Source: Siniperca chuatsi (taxonomy: Eukaryota; Chordata; Actinopteri; Centrarchiformes; Sinipercidae). Taken from it: 64,000 bases of DNA. The stretch is taken from contig NC_058051.1 of NCBI RefSeq assembly GCF_020085105.1, forward strand, positions 6,994,501 to 7,058,500, in the 5' to 3' direction. The position numbers and the translations under genes are program-made. Positions 1 through 11,800 of this stretch are shown in pieces. Under the pieces are notes generated by a model. It was not told where the DNA came from. It searched no databases and saw nothing but the letters and a program-made list of their open reading frames with translations. Positions within the stretch are counted from its first letter, which is position 1, and every line of letters begins with the position of its first letter.

Positions 1-45
1 CGATCAGTAAACGATCCACTCGAACACCTGAGCCACAGCCGCCCC
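1..45 (-). repeat. tRNA-derived SINE head, cut by window edge
   Basis: Read on the minus strand, this begins with a GGGGCGGCTGTGGCTCAGG-like segment, which resembles the pol III A-box head of a common fish SINE. The same head appears at 39725 going down. The body lies outside the window. It sits in a deacetylase intron. The family name is not assigned. Confidence 0.5.
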
Positions 46-650
46 AGTCTATCTATCAGTGACTTACTAACCTTTGAATCATCTGAGATGTGGGCTACAA
101 CTGGTTGTGAAAGTACAATATCATTGTTTGGACAGTGTGTTGAAGTGTGCTTCTCTTAGGTTCAGATTTGAGTGAGTGATTAAATGTAAAAACAACTCTT
201 CTCAGTGATGTCTCAGTGGTGATGTCAGTACAGCAATGTTAACAGTACTTTTTTTCAGTGTTGACAGTTGCTCTAAGGTGACAAGCGTCGACTACAGAGT
301 TTGTGCACTTGTATAGCTTTGGTTGGCCAGAACTATGAGTCTGTTCTGTTTATGCAGCTGTGTGTTTCTGACCTCTTTAATGTGTTAGTATAAAACAATG
401 GATGCATGTTACACCCAGGAGATCACACAAACCTGCAGTAGAACAGACATTTCATGGCAAAACACAAATACTTTTTATTGGTATTAGTGGTTAAAAGGAA
501 AAATAAAATTGCACACTGGCCTTTAAAGAGTGTTGTGTAATATATGACTTGTATCAACCTCTATTGGCAACCAGTAGGAACTGCAACCACACAGACATCT
601 CTTCCCAGTCCCTTGAAGTTACAGTGGCCTGTGTGTTTGTGTCTCTACAG
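46..650 (+). other. hdac7 intron (3' part)
   Basis: Non-coding sequence upstream of the first recognisable deacetylase exon. I looked for the preceding class IIa exon, which should end in a short ...LAAFR-type segment, and did not find it, so it lies before the window. The intron ends with a normal pyrimidine tract and CAG acceptor at 648-650. Confidence 0.6.
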
Positions 651-2378
651 GTCTGTGGTGATGCCCATCGCCCAGGAGTTCTCTCCGGACGTCGTTCTTG
701 TGTCGGCTGGGTTTGATGCCGCCGAGGGCAACCCTGCTCCTCTGGGAGGATACAAGGTCTCTGCCAAATGTAAGCACGGTTCTCCACCACAGACTGCACA
801 GTCTGTCCTCCAGTCTTTACCTCAAGGTCTCGTTTTTAGCAAAGGATGCCAATAAGAACTTTACTTTATGGTCCTGTGGATATTTAGAGATATTAATAGA
901 TTATTACAGCTCCTGTCAAGCATGGACCAAAGAGCAGGAATTGTCTTCTACAGTAGCTCACTGCATCACTGCATAACCATAATTATAGTAATTAGTAGGT
1001 GGTATGTTGCTGTGGCAGGATCCACAAGGTAAAAATATACGTTTATTTTCATAGAATATTGGAAATTATAGCAAAACTCGTTTTGGTAAGTCTTACAGTA
1101 AGTGGTCTCATGATTGCAGCTTACCTGCCAAGCTTTATTCTTATTGGCTTTTGCATGATTCATACACAACATTTCTGTGTGTGTTGTGTGCGTTTTTCTC
1201 TTCCACAGGTTTTAGCTTCCTGACCCGCCAGCTAATGTCTCTAGCAGGGGGTCGTCTGGTTTTGGCCCTTGAGGGAGGTCACGACCTTACAGCTATCTGT
1301 GACGCATCTGAAGCCTGTGTCAGTGCACTCCTGGGCATACAGGTAAGGCATGCTGGGTAATGGAGTCTTTTTTATATGTCTCTTTTAGGGTAATCTGTTT
1401 AACCAACAGATGAGGAAGCATCTATATTCACTGCTGAAATGCTTTCCAGGGTTAGTGGAATTTGAATTTGTGGACTATCAGAGGGTTTTGAAAGGTCAGG
1501 CACGACAGGCAGGGAAGTCAGGAAAATATCAGTGAAACTTACAAATTATTTTTCTCCTCTTTATATGGACTTTACTTCAGGGTGAGCATGGACTAATAAA
1601 AAATGTAGCTCATGGACAAACTTACGTATGGAACACGTAGTATATTGTAATACTACTTACTGTAGAACGTGCATTTTTACATTCACAATCGTGTATGGAC
1701 ACACAGGAAATACCTGTATTTTATTGACAGGAAATTAATAATTTTAATAGCGGTATTTCTTGCTCTTTTGGTATAGGTATGAAGTTGGTCCTGATAACAA
1801 TATAATGCTCAACACTTTTTACTATATCTCTTCAGTCACTTCTTAACCAAGCATTTAACCGTTGAAAAGATGCCAGAATGAAGGTAATTTGATTGTCTTC
1901 ATGGCTGCCTCTGTCCTGTAGGACCCACTGCCAGAAGAAGTCCTACTCCAGAAGCCCAGCACTAACGCAGTCCGCTCCCTGCAGACTGTCATACAGATAC
2001 AAAGTGAGTACCAAGAACACTTTATGTATTTTATTTGTTTTTGTTATTTTGAACTTTATTTAATCCTGTGAAACGCCCAAGTGTCATGTTCATTCTCTTC
2101 CTTCCTTCATACTATTGTAATCAATACACGTGGCCTCTGGATATGATACTGAAATCAGGACAAGATCCACACCAACGTGGTGTTTACATGATAGCACCAG
2201 TAACTTGTATGTATGTGGGTGTTGCAGGTCAGTACTGGCAGAGTGTAAAGGCTCACAGTGGATCAGTGGGTCTGTCCTACCTGGCTGCTCAGAGAAGAGA
2301 CTGTGAGGAAACAGATGCTGTCAATGCTTTGGCCTCACTCTCTGTGGGAGTACTTTCCAACAAGAGGTACATCACACA

Positions 2379-2425
<47 letters not shown>

Positions 2426-2577
2426 GCACACAGTCATGCAACCAAGCAAAGACAAAAATCACACTTTCACGCTTCATGTTAGCACAAACTCTCCCAGATC
2501 TCCATTCACGTCTGTTTTTCATCCTTTCCTCCAGCCTCCCTGATGAGCCAATGGAGCATGACAGTGACTCCATGTAG
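651..2577 (+). CDS. hdac7: Class IIa histone deacetylase, C-terminal five exons (hdac7-like)
   Basis: Coding exons 651-769, 1209-1342, 1922-2003, 2228-2366 and 2535-2577; all borders are GT/AG and the phases join in one frame to a TAG stop. Exon 1 carries SAGFDA, whose Asp is a zinc ligand in this family. Exon 2 carries ALEGGHDLT, where His replaces the catalytic Tyr of class I enzymes, the class IIa hallmark. The tail ends [10 protein letters not shown], in the region of the class IIa nuclear export signal. Class IIa HDACs are nuclear-cytoplasmic corepressors that bind MEF2 and recruit NCoR/SMRT-HDAC3; their own deacetylase activity is weak. DAAEG.PAPLGGY.VSAKC and LASLSVGVL fit HDAC7 better than HDAC4, 5 or 9 as I remember them. 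The linkage to a third twist gene agrees. The N-terminal MEF2 domain and most of the catalytic domain lie upstream of the window. Class is secure; paralogue is probable. Confidence 0.85.
2383..2432. repeat. (CA)n microsatellite in last hdac7 intron
   Basis: A near-perfect CA dinucleotide run with a short CGCG interruption near its 3' end. It starts 16 bases after the donor at 2367 and makes up about a third of the 168-base final intron. Confidence 0.95.
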
Positions 2578-4591
2578 AAGAATACGACCAATCACCTCAC
2601 GGAACTCACTTTCAGGAATTGGGCCCCACCTGTAGCCTGGGATCTCCTGCGCTGTCACATGACCATGAAGGGGACGTGTTTGTAATACCACTGAGCCCCA
2701 CCCATCTGCCTTATTCACACACATGCACATCCACTAACACACAATGCTGAACCTCTACAGACTTGCAGTATGAGCACCTCAATGCTGGTAACCACTCAGC
2801 TGAAGCCAGCAGCACTACCTGCAGCTGGGAAACCTTCTGAAACCTCACCAAAGAGCAATACAAGATGATTTTTAATAGATTTTTCACATCTCCTGACTGA
2901 CATCGGATTGTGTGTGTTCAGAGGTCCAGTGCCACAGCTCTGTGACCACAAACTTTATAGGAACAGACAGAATTCAGATGCAGAGTCCACCTCTGATTCT
3001 TCTTGAAGCACTATGTACCAGCAGCTGTTTTGTTGCCTTAAGTTTGCCTTAATGGAAGGACCAACATCAGGTTTCAGAAGGAGGAGACTTTGGATTACAA
3101 ATTCCTTTCTCTTCTGCCACTTTGCTTCCCATATCAGAGTTGAAGCAAATGTAGACCAAATGGGATGCAAAATGACTAACACAGAATTAACCTATGACAT
3201 CACGTGAAAGCTTATACGTATACATCTGATGGATAAGATGCAAAAATATCAATATGAAGAAGTGGCCACATCATAAAGAAAGAATATGGAAAAAAGACAC
3301 AGAGATTGTCTGTTTTAATGATGTCATTACATGCAGTTTAACCACTAGAAGAAGACAACAAAGAACTCGAGGGAAAGAGAGAAAATGAAGACACAAACTG
3401 TGGTTTTGTACAAACAAAGAAAGGGCAAATGTCCTTGTTGTTTTATTGCACTGTTCATTCCATAATGTGAACCATAAGAAATTCCAAAGCTCTGGGAAAA
3501 AAAAACAACTCCTCTCTGTAGGTTATTTAATAGTTTTTTTTTTGACGATTTGGATGAAATTGTGTTTGCTATATTTTTCCCACTCTTCATCTGAGATGTC
3601 TTATGTAGTCTCTGACTCACTCCAAGGACATGTATTGGCCGAAATACTGTAGAGTTGAATTTCTTATGAAGTTAATCTGAAAAGTAGGCAAGATTTTCAG
3701 AGCAGGATTATTTTTCACTGCTGTTCAGTGTCTTAAATGCACACACATACACATACAGTATAAATACACACACATGTACAAAGCAAAGATGAACTATTGA
3801 TGTACCACTAGTATTGAATACTGTATATTATTGTTTATATTTGAGACTAATGTGTGTTCATTCCACCGTGGGACCACTGAGGACCATTGTATTGTTCTAT
3901 AGTAGCAATAATGTTAATGCACTTAATGGACATCACCCAAAGAAAACCGCCTTAAAACGGCCTAGGACTGTATGGAAGCAACACAAGGGACCAGTATGGA
4001 TAATGCTCTTACAGTGACTCTACTTTCAACAGACATTATTTGAACCTGTGGATTTAGGTGAACATCATATATGCAGACTTTTGTATATTGTTTGTTTTGA
4101 TGATGTCTGCAGTGACCTGGCCTGGTTTGAATGTGTTCTTCATTATCTAAAAAATCAGTTTTGGAGTTCCAGGCTTTATCACAGTCTAATTAAGGAAACT
4201 AATGCACTGTGTTTTGTTTGGAAGTGAACTTGAGTGTTTTTCCATATGAGACTGTTCTCTGCAACTGTGTTAAGTAGCAGCTCTTCTTGTCATGTTACAA
4301 TCAACCTAGACAATGCCATGCTAAACATGACAGACCATCATCTAAGCTGATTTGTAGTAGAGGTCATGTTGATCATTCATTTGAAGAATTTTCTGACTGC
4401 CCTGCTATACAGGCATGTAAGGGCTCTGCATTCCAAAAGTAAAAATAACAAGATCATATTTCTTAGTTTGGAGGTTACTGTGCAGCAAAATGAAAATTGT
4501 CTGTTTTCATGCACACTAGGTCTGACCTTTTGATGAACAATACTAATATTAGAGATAACAGATAACTAAATCTGACTAAATTTGTGGCCAA

Positions 4592-4597
4592 AATAAA
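4592..4597 (+). terminator. Candidate polyA signal AATAAA (proximal, hdac7)
   Basis: AATAAA followed within about 30 bases by a strong T/GT-rich stretch (TTCTGTTTTTTCTG type), the usual arrangement for cleavage. It lies about 2.0 kb after the stop codon. Confidence 0.4.
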
Positions 4598-5802
4598 GCA
4601 CAGTTCTGTTTTTTCTGTTTTTTCCTCCACGGATTTTAGGGTGTTAAAGCTTCTAAAAAGCATCTAGACACTAAAACTGTCCAATGAAACTGAGACTAAT
4701 GAAATTCATATTTGACTAGTTAGCCATCCATGATTAGTTTTAAAGCAGCACAACTCTTGATTTGGTGTTTGTGTGTAAATGCAGCTTTTGTAAAATTTAG
4801 TTTCATTTGACTGGCCAAAGGAAGTATTGTCAGTTTAGCATCCAGGCAGGAAACTGTATTCAGTGTTCAGTTTGCTTTAGTCAGATCCTGGGCATCGTCT
4901 GTCCAACAGAAGGCCTCTGAGCTTTTATATTAAAAGTAGGGATAGAAACCAAAAGTTAAGATTTTGCCATTGCAGAAGTCCCACTGCTGTTGCACTACTA
5001 CTCCATACCAGTAGGAATTACTAAGAAAATGTTGCATGGATGATTGGTGTTCTATAATTGGTGCAATTAAAAAGTGTCATTCTTTTAGTGTTGTTTATAG
5101 TATTCTTAACAGCAAGTGACGGCATTTAAACAATATGCTGTGTCTCTCTTAAACAGCGTGCCCAGCAGGTGCATGTGGTGTCTATGAAGTAAATGTTGTC
5201 CGATGTGTCAATGAGTGTATGTGTGTGTGTATGAGTGTGTGAGAGAGTGTTGGTGATTGCATGTGCACTAGTACATATGTAGACTTCTGTCATGTGTTTT
5301 GTTAATGCATTTGCAAGTGTTAGTACATGTGTGTGTATGTTTGTCCGTCAAATACTGTAAATGACCTCTCCTGTATTATATTCCAAGTGGCTGTTGTTTG
5401 TTTTGTTTTATGTAGAGGCCAGTATTGCCTCAACTCTTAATTCCCTTTATTACTGATGTCATTTGTACCTTCTTAAAGAAAGACACTGTAAATAGAAACT
5501 CCAAGACCAAAATACACATGTCACACATGTGCCTTGATGCATTCAGTAGTATGTGTATTGGTAACTCTTAACTAACTGGATTTACAGTAACTCTGTATCT
5601 ATAAAGATGACATTGAAATCTTTGTTTCATTCTATTCTTTATTATTTACCTGTATGTGTTATTGTTCCTTCACATTTCCTACCATGTTTATGTATAGAAA
5701 GATTGTCTATTTTGTACTGTTATTTTTGTCTCTTCCTCTTGATTAAAAAAATAATTTCCAGTATAAGTCAATTTTTGTGTCGCCTTTTTGTCCGACTATC
5801 AT

Positions 5803-5808
5803 AATAAA
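5803..5808 (+). terminator. Candidate polyA signal AATAAA (distal, hdac7)
   Basis: AATAAA with ATTAAA 60 bases upstream and a GTGTTTGCAGG GT-rich element just downstream. It would give a 3' UTR of about 3.2 kb. Confidence 0.35.
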
Positions 5809-5829
5809 AAAGATTGTGTTTGCAGGTAA

Positions 5830-7262
5830 CTTGTGTGTAAATGAAAATATAAATGACAATCCTCACAATACCTTGATTGTTCTACTTTATACCCTAGTAA
5901 ATTATTCATTGAATGAGAAGAAAACCTTAGTGGAAAAAAGGAAATTCTTATATTTGTTTTGCACTGTGTTTCTAAAAAGTTACATGATCAAACTGAGTAA
6001 ATTTGGTGAATATTAGCAGTAACTATATGAAAAAGAGAATATTACCAGATTCACATATTTAAGTGAGCTCATTTTTGAGCAAATTAACTTGCTAGTACTG
6101 TATGGAATCCAATGAAATGGATCTGTTGCAAAGTAAGTTGTGACAACTACAAAGGTGCATGGCCTTACAGGATTCTTCTTTCAAATGTATTGTTTTTTCA
6201 GAAAAAGGAGAAATTTCGACCAAAGGTGTGTTAGTTTATAAAATATCCAGAGAAACTCTTAAAAATAGTGCTTGAAAAAGCAAACAGATATGGATGCCTT
6301 ACCTCAGTCATCATTCAAGGCAATTAAACCCAAATGTTGTTCTATATTGTCTGTTTAACTGTTACATGACCAACACGGTACTCCATACAACCGTCTTGTT
6401 CAGAAATTTTAAATTGTTTTGTATTGTGTGAACTGTAGGCGTGGTAAGCTATGGCTTCAAGTGCCACACCTTTTCAGCATTTGCTATAATGTCTTTTTGA
6501 CATTTAATTACTTTGTGACCATGTAAGCACTTAGTACATTTCTGTTTCAGTTAGTCAATCTATCTTGAAATGACATGAATGCTTGGATGTCATAAACATA
6601 TTTCCCATCCATTCCACATGACGTTAATGTGGTATTGATCCTAACTGTGAAATCTCCAAGTGATCAGTGTAAATCATCTTCCCTGAGCAGTCACCTGCTA
6701 AAAACCTGGATCCACAGAACAAGCAAACTTTTCAGGTCTGTGAACTGAAGCTAGACTTCTAGACTATCAATGAACAGACGTCATCCAACTTTGTCCAACT
6801 CATCCAAGATGTTGCCAGAGGTTTACTGGCAAAGAGGCAGAAAGAAAACTTAATTGCGGTGTAACAATATTGTATGCAGCGTATCAAGGAATTGTTTCAT
6901 TGAAACTTTGAGCCATACAACAGCAGTTCAGCACAGAAATTACTGATTATCCCTCCCTACAAAGGAGCAGGGGTACTAAACTGGATAAAAAACTGGCATG
7001 GTTACCAGTGACTTTTTTTTTATAAAGCTCCAACACATTCATGGACCACCCACACAGGTGTCTTCACTTATTGTGTTTGATTAAACCTCTCCTCAGGACT
7101 ATGTAAATGTGTACAGACTGTTTGATTGACATCCACCCTCACTCTGCTGTTAGCTTTGTTGCACCTGTTAATTCGGGGCAATTTACACCTTTACCTTTCC
7201 TTTCTATCTATCTTTATACAGCTTGGTGACGTCATATCATTTCCATTATAACAACTGGAAAC

Positions 7263-7264
<2 letters not shown>
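5830..7264. other. Intergenic, nothing recognised
   Basis: AT-rich sequence between the deacetylase tail and the GT repeat. No coding signal, RNA gene or clear transposon end was seen on either strand. Confidence 0.5.

Positions 7265-7318
<54 letters not shown>
7265..7318. repeat. (GT)n microsatellite
   Basis: Uninterrupted TG dinucleotide run of about 54 bases in the hdac7-twist3 intergenic region. Confidence 0.97.
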
Positions 7319-7320
<2 letters not shown>

Positions 7321-9850
7321 CAGAGTCTTTAACTAGTGTACTGGCAAAAAACATACAAAAACACTAGTGCAGGAAGGGAAGAACAGAGCAGAAGTTAAAA
7401 TCAATGTAAAGTTAGAATCTGTGAGAGACTCCTTTTCAATTTTTTTTCAAGTTTACTCATAACTTATGTGGAAGCTTTAATGACCTAACTCTTGCTAAAG
7501 TATCAGGATACGCATCAGTAAACCTGCAGGCCACTGTAGCATAAATGAAAAGATCAAGCTACAACTTAATTGCATATTAACGTGTTCTTTTTGGAGGAAT
7601 TAACTGTTCCTGACTGACCAGGCAAAGGCACACAGACCTCATTAAAAAAAGACCGGGGGAAGGCGGAAGTAAGGGAAAACAAGAGAGACAGTTTAACAAG
7701 AGAGACAGGAGACAAAGAGGGTGTGGTGCCAGTAAAAATCTTTGCACCGTTCATCATCCAGTTTCACCAAAACAACAAGAATCTCATGAATAGTTTGAGG
7801 ACAGTTTTATTTGTCAGACAAATAATGATACATGTGCTGTATATGTATCACTACATCTAATTCTCCAGGGATTTTTCTGCTTGTGATATTTATAATCAGT
7901 CATACTGTATCATTGTTACTCATGTGTACAGCACCATACCGTATATACTTCAAGTAAATGCTCCTAAAAAAACAAAGCCTCACTCTCTCTCTGTAAACTG
8001 GTGTACAGGAGACAGACACACTGTCTGAGACTGAAGTCTTGCTTTAATTTGCTAACTGTTTCCTTAGAATACATCTAGGGGAAAAGTAGTATGAAATGAA
8101 AAAGCTGAAAAGAAATACTGCTCCAATTTGACCTGTATCATTATATTCTCAAAAATGACAGCTCTTTGTTGGTTTAGTTACAGATAAATGTTTTGGTACA
8201 GATAAATGTACTCTTTCCACGCCTGCATCCTGATCAAGATGCATTTTAATATTCTTTAATGGTCCTTTTCTCCAAAAGTGAGATTCGCATCAAAGTCCAT
8301 ATGATTAGAATGGCAGAAATGGTATCATGGAGCAAGGATGTGCAGGGAAGATCACAGTCCCTTTATTCAGCAGCTGGAAAGACAAAAAGGCATACATGTT
8401 ACTGTGGTAACCATTTAGATTTATTTAAGAGTTTGTAGTGGTCACATTGGACACATTTTAATGTATTCATCATTGGATGTTGGACATATGAATAAAGTTA
8501 TTCCAAATAACTGCTCCCAAATAACAAGCACATCAATGAGGCACTGCCAAATTTGCCAATTTTCACATATCATCACTGTTCTGATACCAATAAGTAGCTG
8601 TCATACTGTGTCAGTAATTGGACAAATGCTGTATGAAATTAATGTGCACTCAAAATTCCTCTCCCTGATTTTTAAGGCCAGCCACTCTAATTTTAAACAC
8701 AAAATGCACAGGGGCGGCTTTTCTCTTTTGGCCCATACCTCAATTCTTTTTAAATGTCAAGTGTCTTCTGACATGTCAGTGAAGGTTAGCCTTCTGAGAC
8801 CACACTGTGCTGACTGTGGGGCTCAGTAAAATACTTCTTAAGTCTTCATAGGAGCTGGAAACATTAGCTACCTCCCTGGGACATTCTAATGATAGGTTGC
8901 TGGGCTTCATGCATATTGGCAGGGAAGAAGTGGTTAATGGATATGTATCGAATACAAACAGCATGTAAACTCCCATCTCTAAGGAGTTTGGTTGTTTGTA
9001 TGAAATTAAAGCTAAGCCTTGGAGGTGATGTTCATTTGCTTGGCCTTACTTCTCTTTCATGTAAGACCAAAATTAGTGGTATAACAATACAAAAACTGAC
9101 TTTTTGTTTTGTTGTTGCATGTATATAATTTGGTAATTTTGGATGTTGACTTAAAGAAAATGGCACTCAGGTTCTTTTCCAAACTCAAGACGTGGGGGAG
9201 GTGTGTGTGTGTTTTTGTGCATGTGTGCGTGCGCACGGCTACACCTATGCATGTGTGCACATTTGTGTGTGTATAAATCAGCTCTCACCTCCTCCATCAC
9301 TTCCAGCGGTTTATGGAAGCCCAGCGGGGAGCCACATCAGCCTCCCCTTTGATGGTGAAACACATGATTCATGGCTTTTAGAGACCGTTTGTTTTCATTA
9401 CGCCTCCTGCATCACGGTTTCGTGCAACGCAAGCAAATTTGGGCCAGAATGAGAGGAAAGAATTTCAAGAGGAGAGTTTTTTTGGCACTAGAAGAAACAA
9501 AGGGACTTGGTTTTGAGTATAAAGAGGAGAAACTTAAGTCAGGACGACGGCTGCCCTCGGCTACTTTTTCCACCGTCACTTTAGTTCAGAGGTGGTCAGG
9601 GATTCATAATAAAGAGTCTTGGAAAAGTAGGAGTTGAAAGGGTACGGAAAAGTCAAAGGTCCCACGTCTTGAAACGTCCAATTTTGTCTTTCCAGTTCTG
9701 ATTTTCTTCTAATCCCGCTCCTGCATTCTCTAGTTGTTGCTCTTTATATATAATGCAAAACTCATACTATACACTTGCTAGCCCAAGGCAGAAATAAAGT
9801 TAAATAAAAATATGAAATAAAGTTAAAATGTGGCTCAAAGTATGCATACC
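7319..9850. other. hdac7-twist3 intergenic region
   Basis: No gene is supported. The part at 9300-9640 is less AT-rich and of high complexity, which makes it a candidate conserved non-coding element. The stretch 9199-9290 is GT-rich low complexity. Short open frames here show no family resemblance and no splice context. Confidence 0.45.
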
Positions 9851-9851
9851 T

Positions 9852-9889
9852 ATGATGATGACGATAGTAATGATGATGATGATGATGAT
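9852..9889. repeat. (GAT)n trinucleotide tract
   Basis: Imperfect GAT repeats about 0.7 kb beyond the 3' end of the twist coding region. Confidence 0.9.
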
Positions 9890-10587
9890 ACTGATAGCAG
9901 TTATGGTGATAAAATCAAGGGTGATGATGAAGATAAAACCAGAGGTGAAGCTCCAGAACCGGAGAAAGCCGAGATGTCCAGCAGAATGAGCCGTGCTGTC
10001 ATGTGGAGGCAACATTTTGGACAACGCGTCTTTAACCATCAGGTTGTTGAATTGAATGAATGTTGAATGATGTCTGGCTGTTTTTGTCTCTCAGCTGTCC
10101 TGTCATCCATTGTCATCTATGTAGACAGAGTACAAATGTCTAGGAATCATACACTGAGCACAAAGTTCTGGTTGTGAAACATTTCTTGCATGCTACCACT
10201 GGCACACATGAGGAGTAATAGCTGCTTTTGGCAAGAGAAAACAATAGAATTACAAGAATCCATAGTCACATCTGATATGAAGCTTGACAACAATGAAAAC
10301 TACAATTTTCATGAAGGGGTAGTGGCTTAAAAGTCAGCTCCAAATGATCACATAAAACTATGAGAATCTCTTCTCATCAAGTGTCAGATAGTCTTTCCAT
10401 CATCACTGAGGCAAACAGATGATCTATGATGAGGTCTTAAATAGTGAGTCCACTGGTGAGCAGACACAGTTCATTCACAGATATCTCCTCAGCCCTCTGT
10501 GTCAAGTAAGAATATTTCCCTGTATTGAGAAATTCATCATATGTTTTAGGGCAACAGTCAAAAGACAAATCTTGCTTTCAGGCAGGG

Positions 10588-11226
10588 CTAGTGACCAGCA
10601 GACATGGTCGACCAGGCCCCCTCCATCCTCCAGACAGAGAAGGCGTAGCTCAGTCTCTCGTGGGCCAGGTAGTTACATCCAGCCAGCTTAGTGTCCATCT
10701 CGTCGCTCTGCAGAACCTGGTACAGAAAGTCAATGTAGCGTGATGCCAACTTAAGGGTCTGAATCTTGCTCAGTTTGTCAGAGGGGAGTGTTGGGATTAT
10801 CTTACGCAATGAGGCGAAGGCTTCATTCAAAGATTGCGTACGCTGGCGCTCCCGTATGTTGGCAATCACCCTCTGGCCGTGTGGGTCCTCAAGGGCTGAG
10901 AGACCTCCGGGACTAGGACCGGGGACAGGAGAAAGGGACGGGTCTGAGGAAGGAGGTCGATGTTGAGGGCTCCTCTTGAGTCTTTTGGATCCAGTCAGGG
11001 TGTAGATCTGGATGTCGTCCCTTGGCTTGACCTTGCCTTCGTCTGCTGGTGTGGTGGGAGTAACTGTGGTAACGTGATGTGTGCCCATCGGCCGTTTACG
11101 CCCGGTGACCCCCGGTGTTGCTACGACGACAGGACAGGCATTAGAAGGTGGTCTTCCCGTGTTTTCCTCGCTGGAAACCACCCGTCCCTCAGGATGGTCA
11201 TCATTAGACTGTTCCTCCTCTCTCAT
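10588..11226 (-). CDS. twist3: Twist-family bHLH transcription factor (twist3-like)
   Basis: A single coding exon of 212 aa. The bHLH begins at residue 119 ([13 protein letters not shown]) and runs to about 170; the loop and helix 2 read [21 protein letters not shown], almost identical to vertebrate Twist. The C-terminal WR motif ([15 protein letters not shown], about 190-204) marks the Twist subfamily. Two basic clusters, GRKR at 42-45 and KRLKR at 81-85, sit where Twist1 has its nuclear signals. Twist proteins dimerise with E proteins, bind E-boxes, and act in mesoderm, neural crest and skeletal development. The start at 11226 is chosen because it is the first ATG in frame and has A at -3; the frame stays open to 11448 but starts there with TTG. 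The divergent N-terminus and the ending WSTMSAGH, in place of WSMSASH, argue for the fish twist3 paralogue rather than twist1 or twist2. The gene converges with the HDAC gene. Confidence 0.9.
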   Translation of the reverse strand: MREEEQSNDDHPEGRVVSSEENTGRPPSNACPVVVATPGVTGRKRPMGTHHVTTVTPTTPADEGKVKPRDDIQIYTLTGSKRLKRSPQHRPPSSDPSLSPVPGPSPGGLSALEDPHGQRVIANIRERQRTQSLNEAFASLRKIIPTLPSDKLSKIQTLKLASRYIDFLYQVLQSDEMDTKLAGCNYLAHERLSYAFSVWRMEGAWSTMSAGH

Positions 11227-11659
11227 GCTTGGCCACGTTCTTCTTCTTTCTTCTCTCTCCTTTATGTGACTATCCTTCAATCCGTCTCTGAATATCTCTA
11301 GTGCTTCTCTCTTTCCTTCAGTATGTGTCTCTCCACTCCCTCCTCTGCTTCTTTCACACAGTTTTCCTCTCTTCAGTTCGTCTTCTGGAACTCCTCTGTT
11401 ACTTTGTGTGTTTCTCTGGCCTTCTGCTGTGTTGTTCTTCTTCTCCAACAGCTTTACACTTTGTCATATCCAAACATGCCAAGCCAAAATTAGTGCGTAA
11501 TTAGCACTCAGTTTTAGATTGCCACAGTGCTTCTTCATCCACAAATGTGGAAACCTGTCAATGATCTCTTCCCAGTCTCTGTGAGCATACACTGCATCGG
11601 CAACCCGGACTGTTCTCATGTCCTGCTCCTGTAGCTGTGTGTGAGACAACAGTAACCTG

Positions 11660-11800
11660 AATCAGACGTTTTAAAGGGAGGGAACTATGAAACTTTCAGC
11701 TGCCCACCCATCTGACTCACTGATTGGTCAGGATGACTTTTTTTGGACAGCTAAGCTTAAGAAAACAGGAAGAATGAATTTTAAGCGATTGGTCCGATCA
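11660..11800 (-). promoter_or_regulatory. Candidate twist3 core promoter
   Basis: On the minus strand there is a TATA-like TTTAAAA at 11669-11675, CCAAT boxes at 11723-11727 and 11788-11792, and E-box cores CAGCTG at 11697-11702 and CANNTG at 11709-11714. Spacing fits a start near 11640, about 50 bases before the CCAAT box distance would become unusual, and gives a 5' UTR of about 0.4 kb. Motifs are seen; function is inferred. Confidence 0.45.

Larger units (their letters stand above)
2578..5810 (+). other. Probable hdac7 3' UTR
   Basis: This stretch follows the TAG stop without a recognisable gene or transposon and is AT-rich, like long HDAC 3' UTRs. Two good polyadenylation candidates lie at 4592 and 5803. 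The transcript end is inferred, not proven. Confidence 0.45.

Noticed and set aside
9830..10066. Acidic open frame rich in Asp
   Set aside because: It is the translation of the GAT repeat tract; no other coding evidence.
10588..11448. A 286-residue Twist protein starting at 11448
   Set aside because: The codon at 11446-11448 is TTG, not ATG. The first ATG in frame is at 11226 in good context, giving 212 residues, a size usual for Twist.
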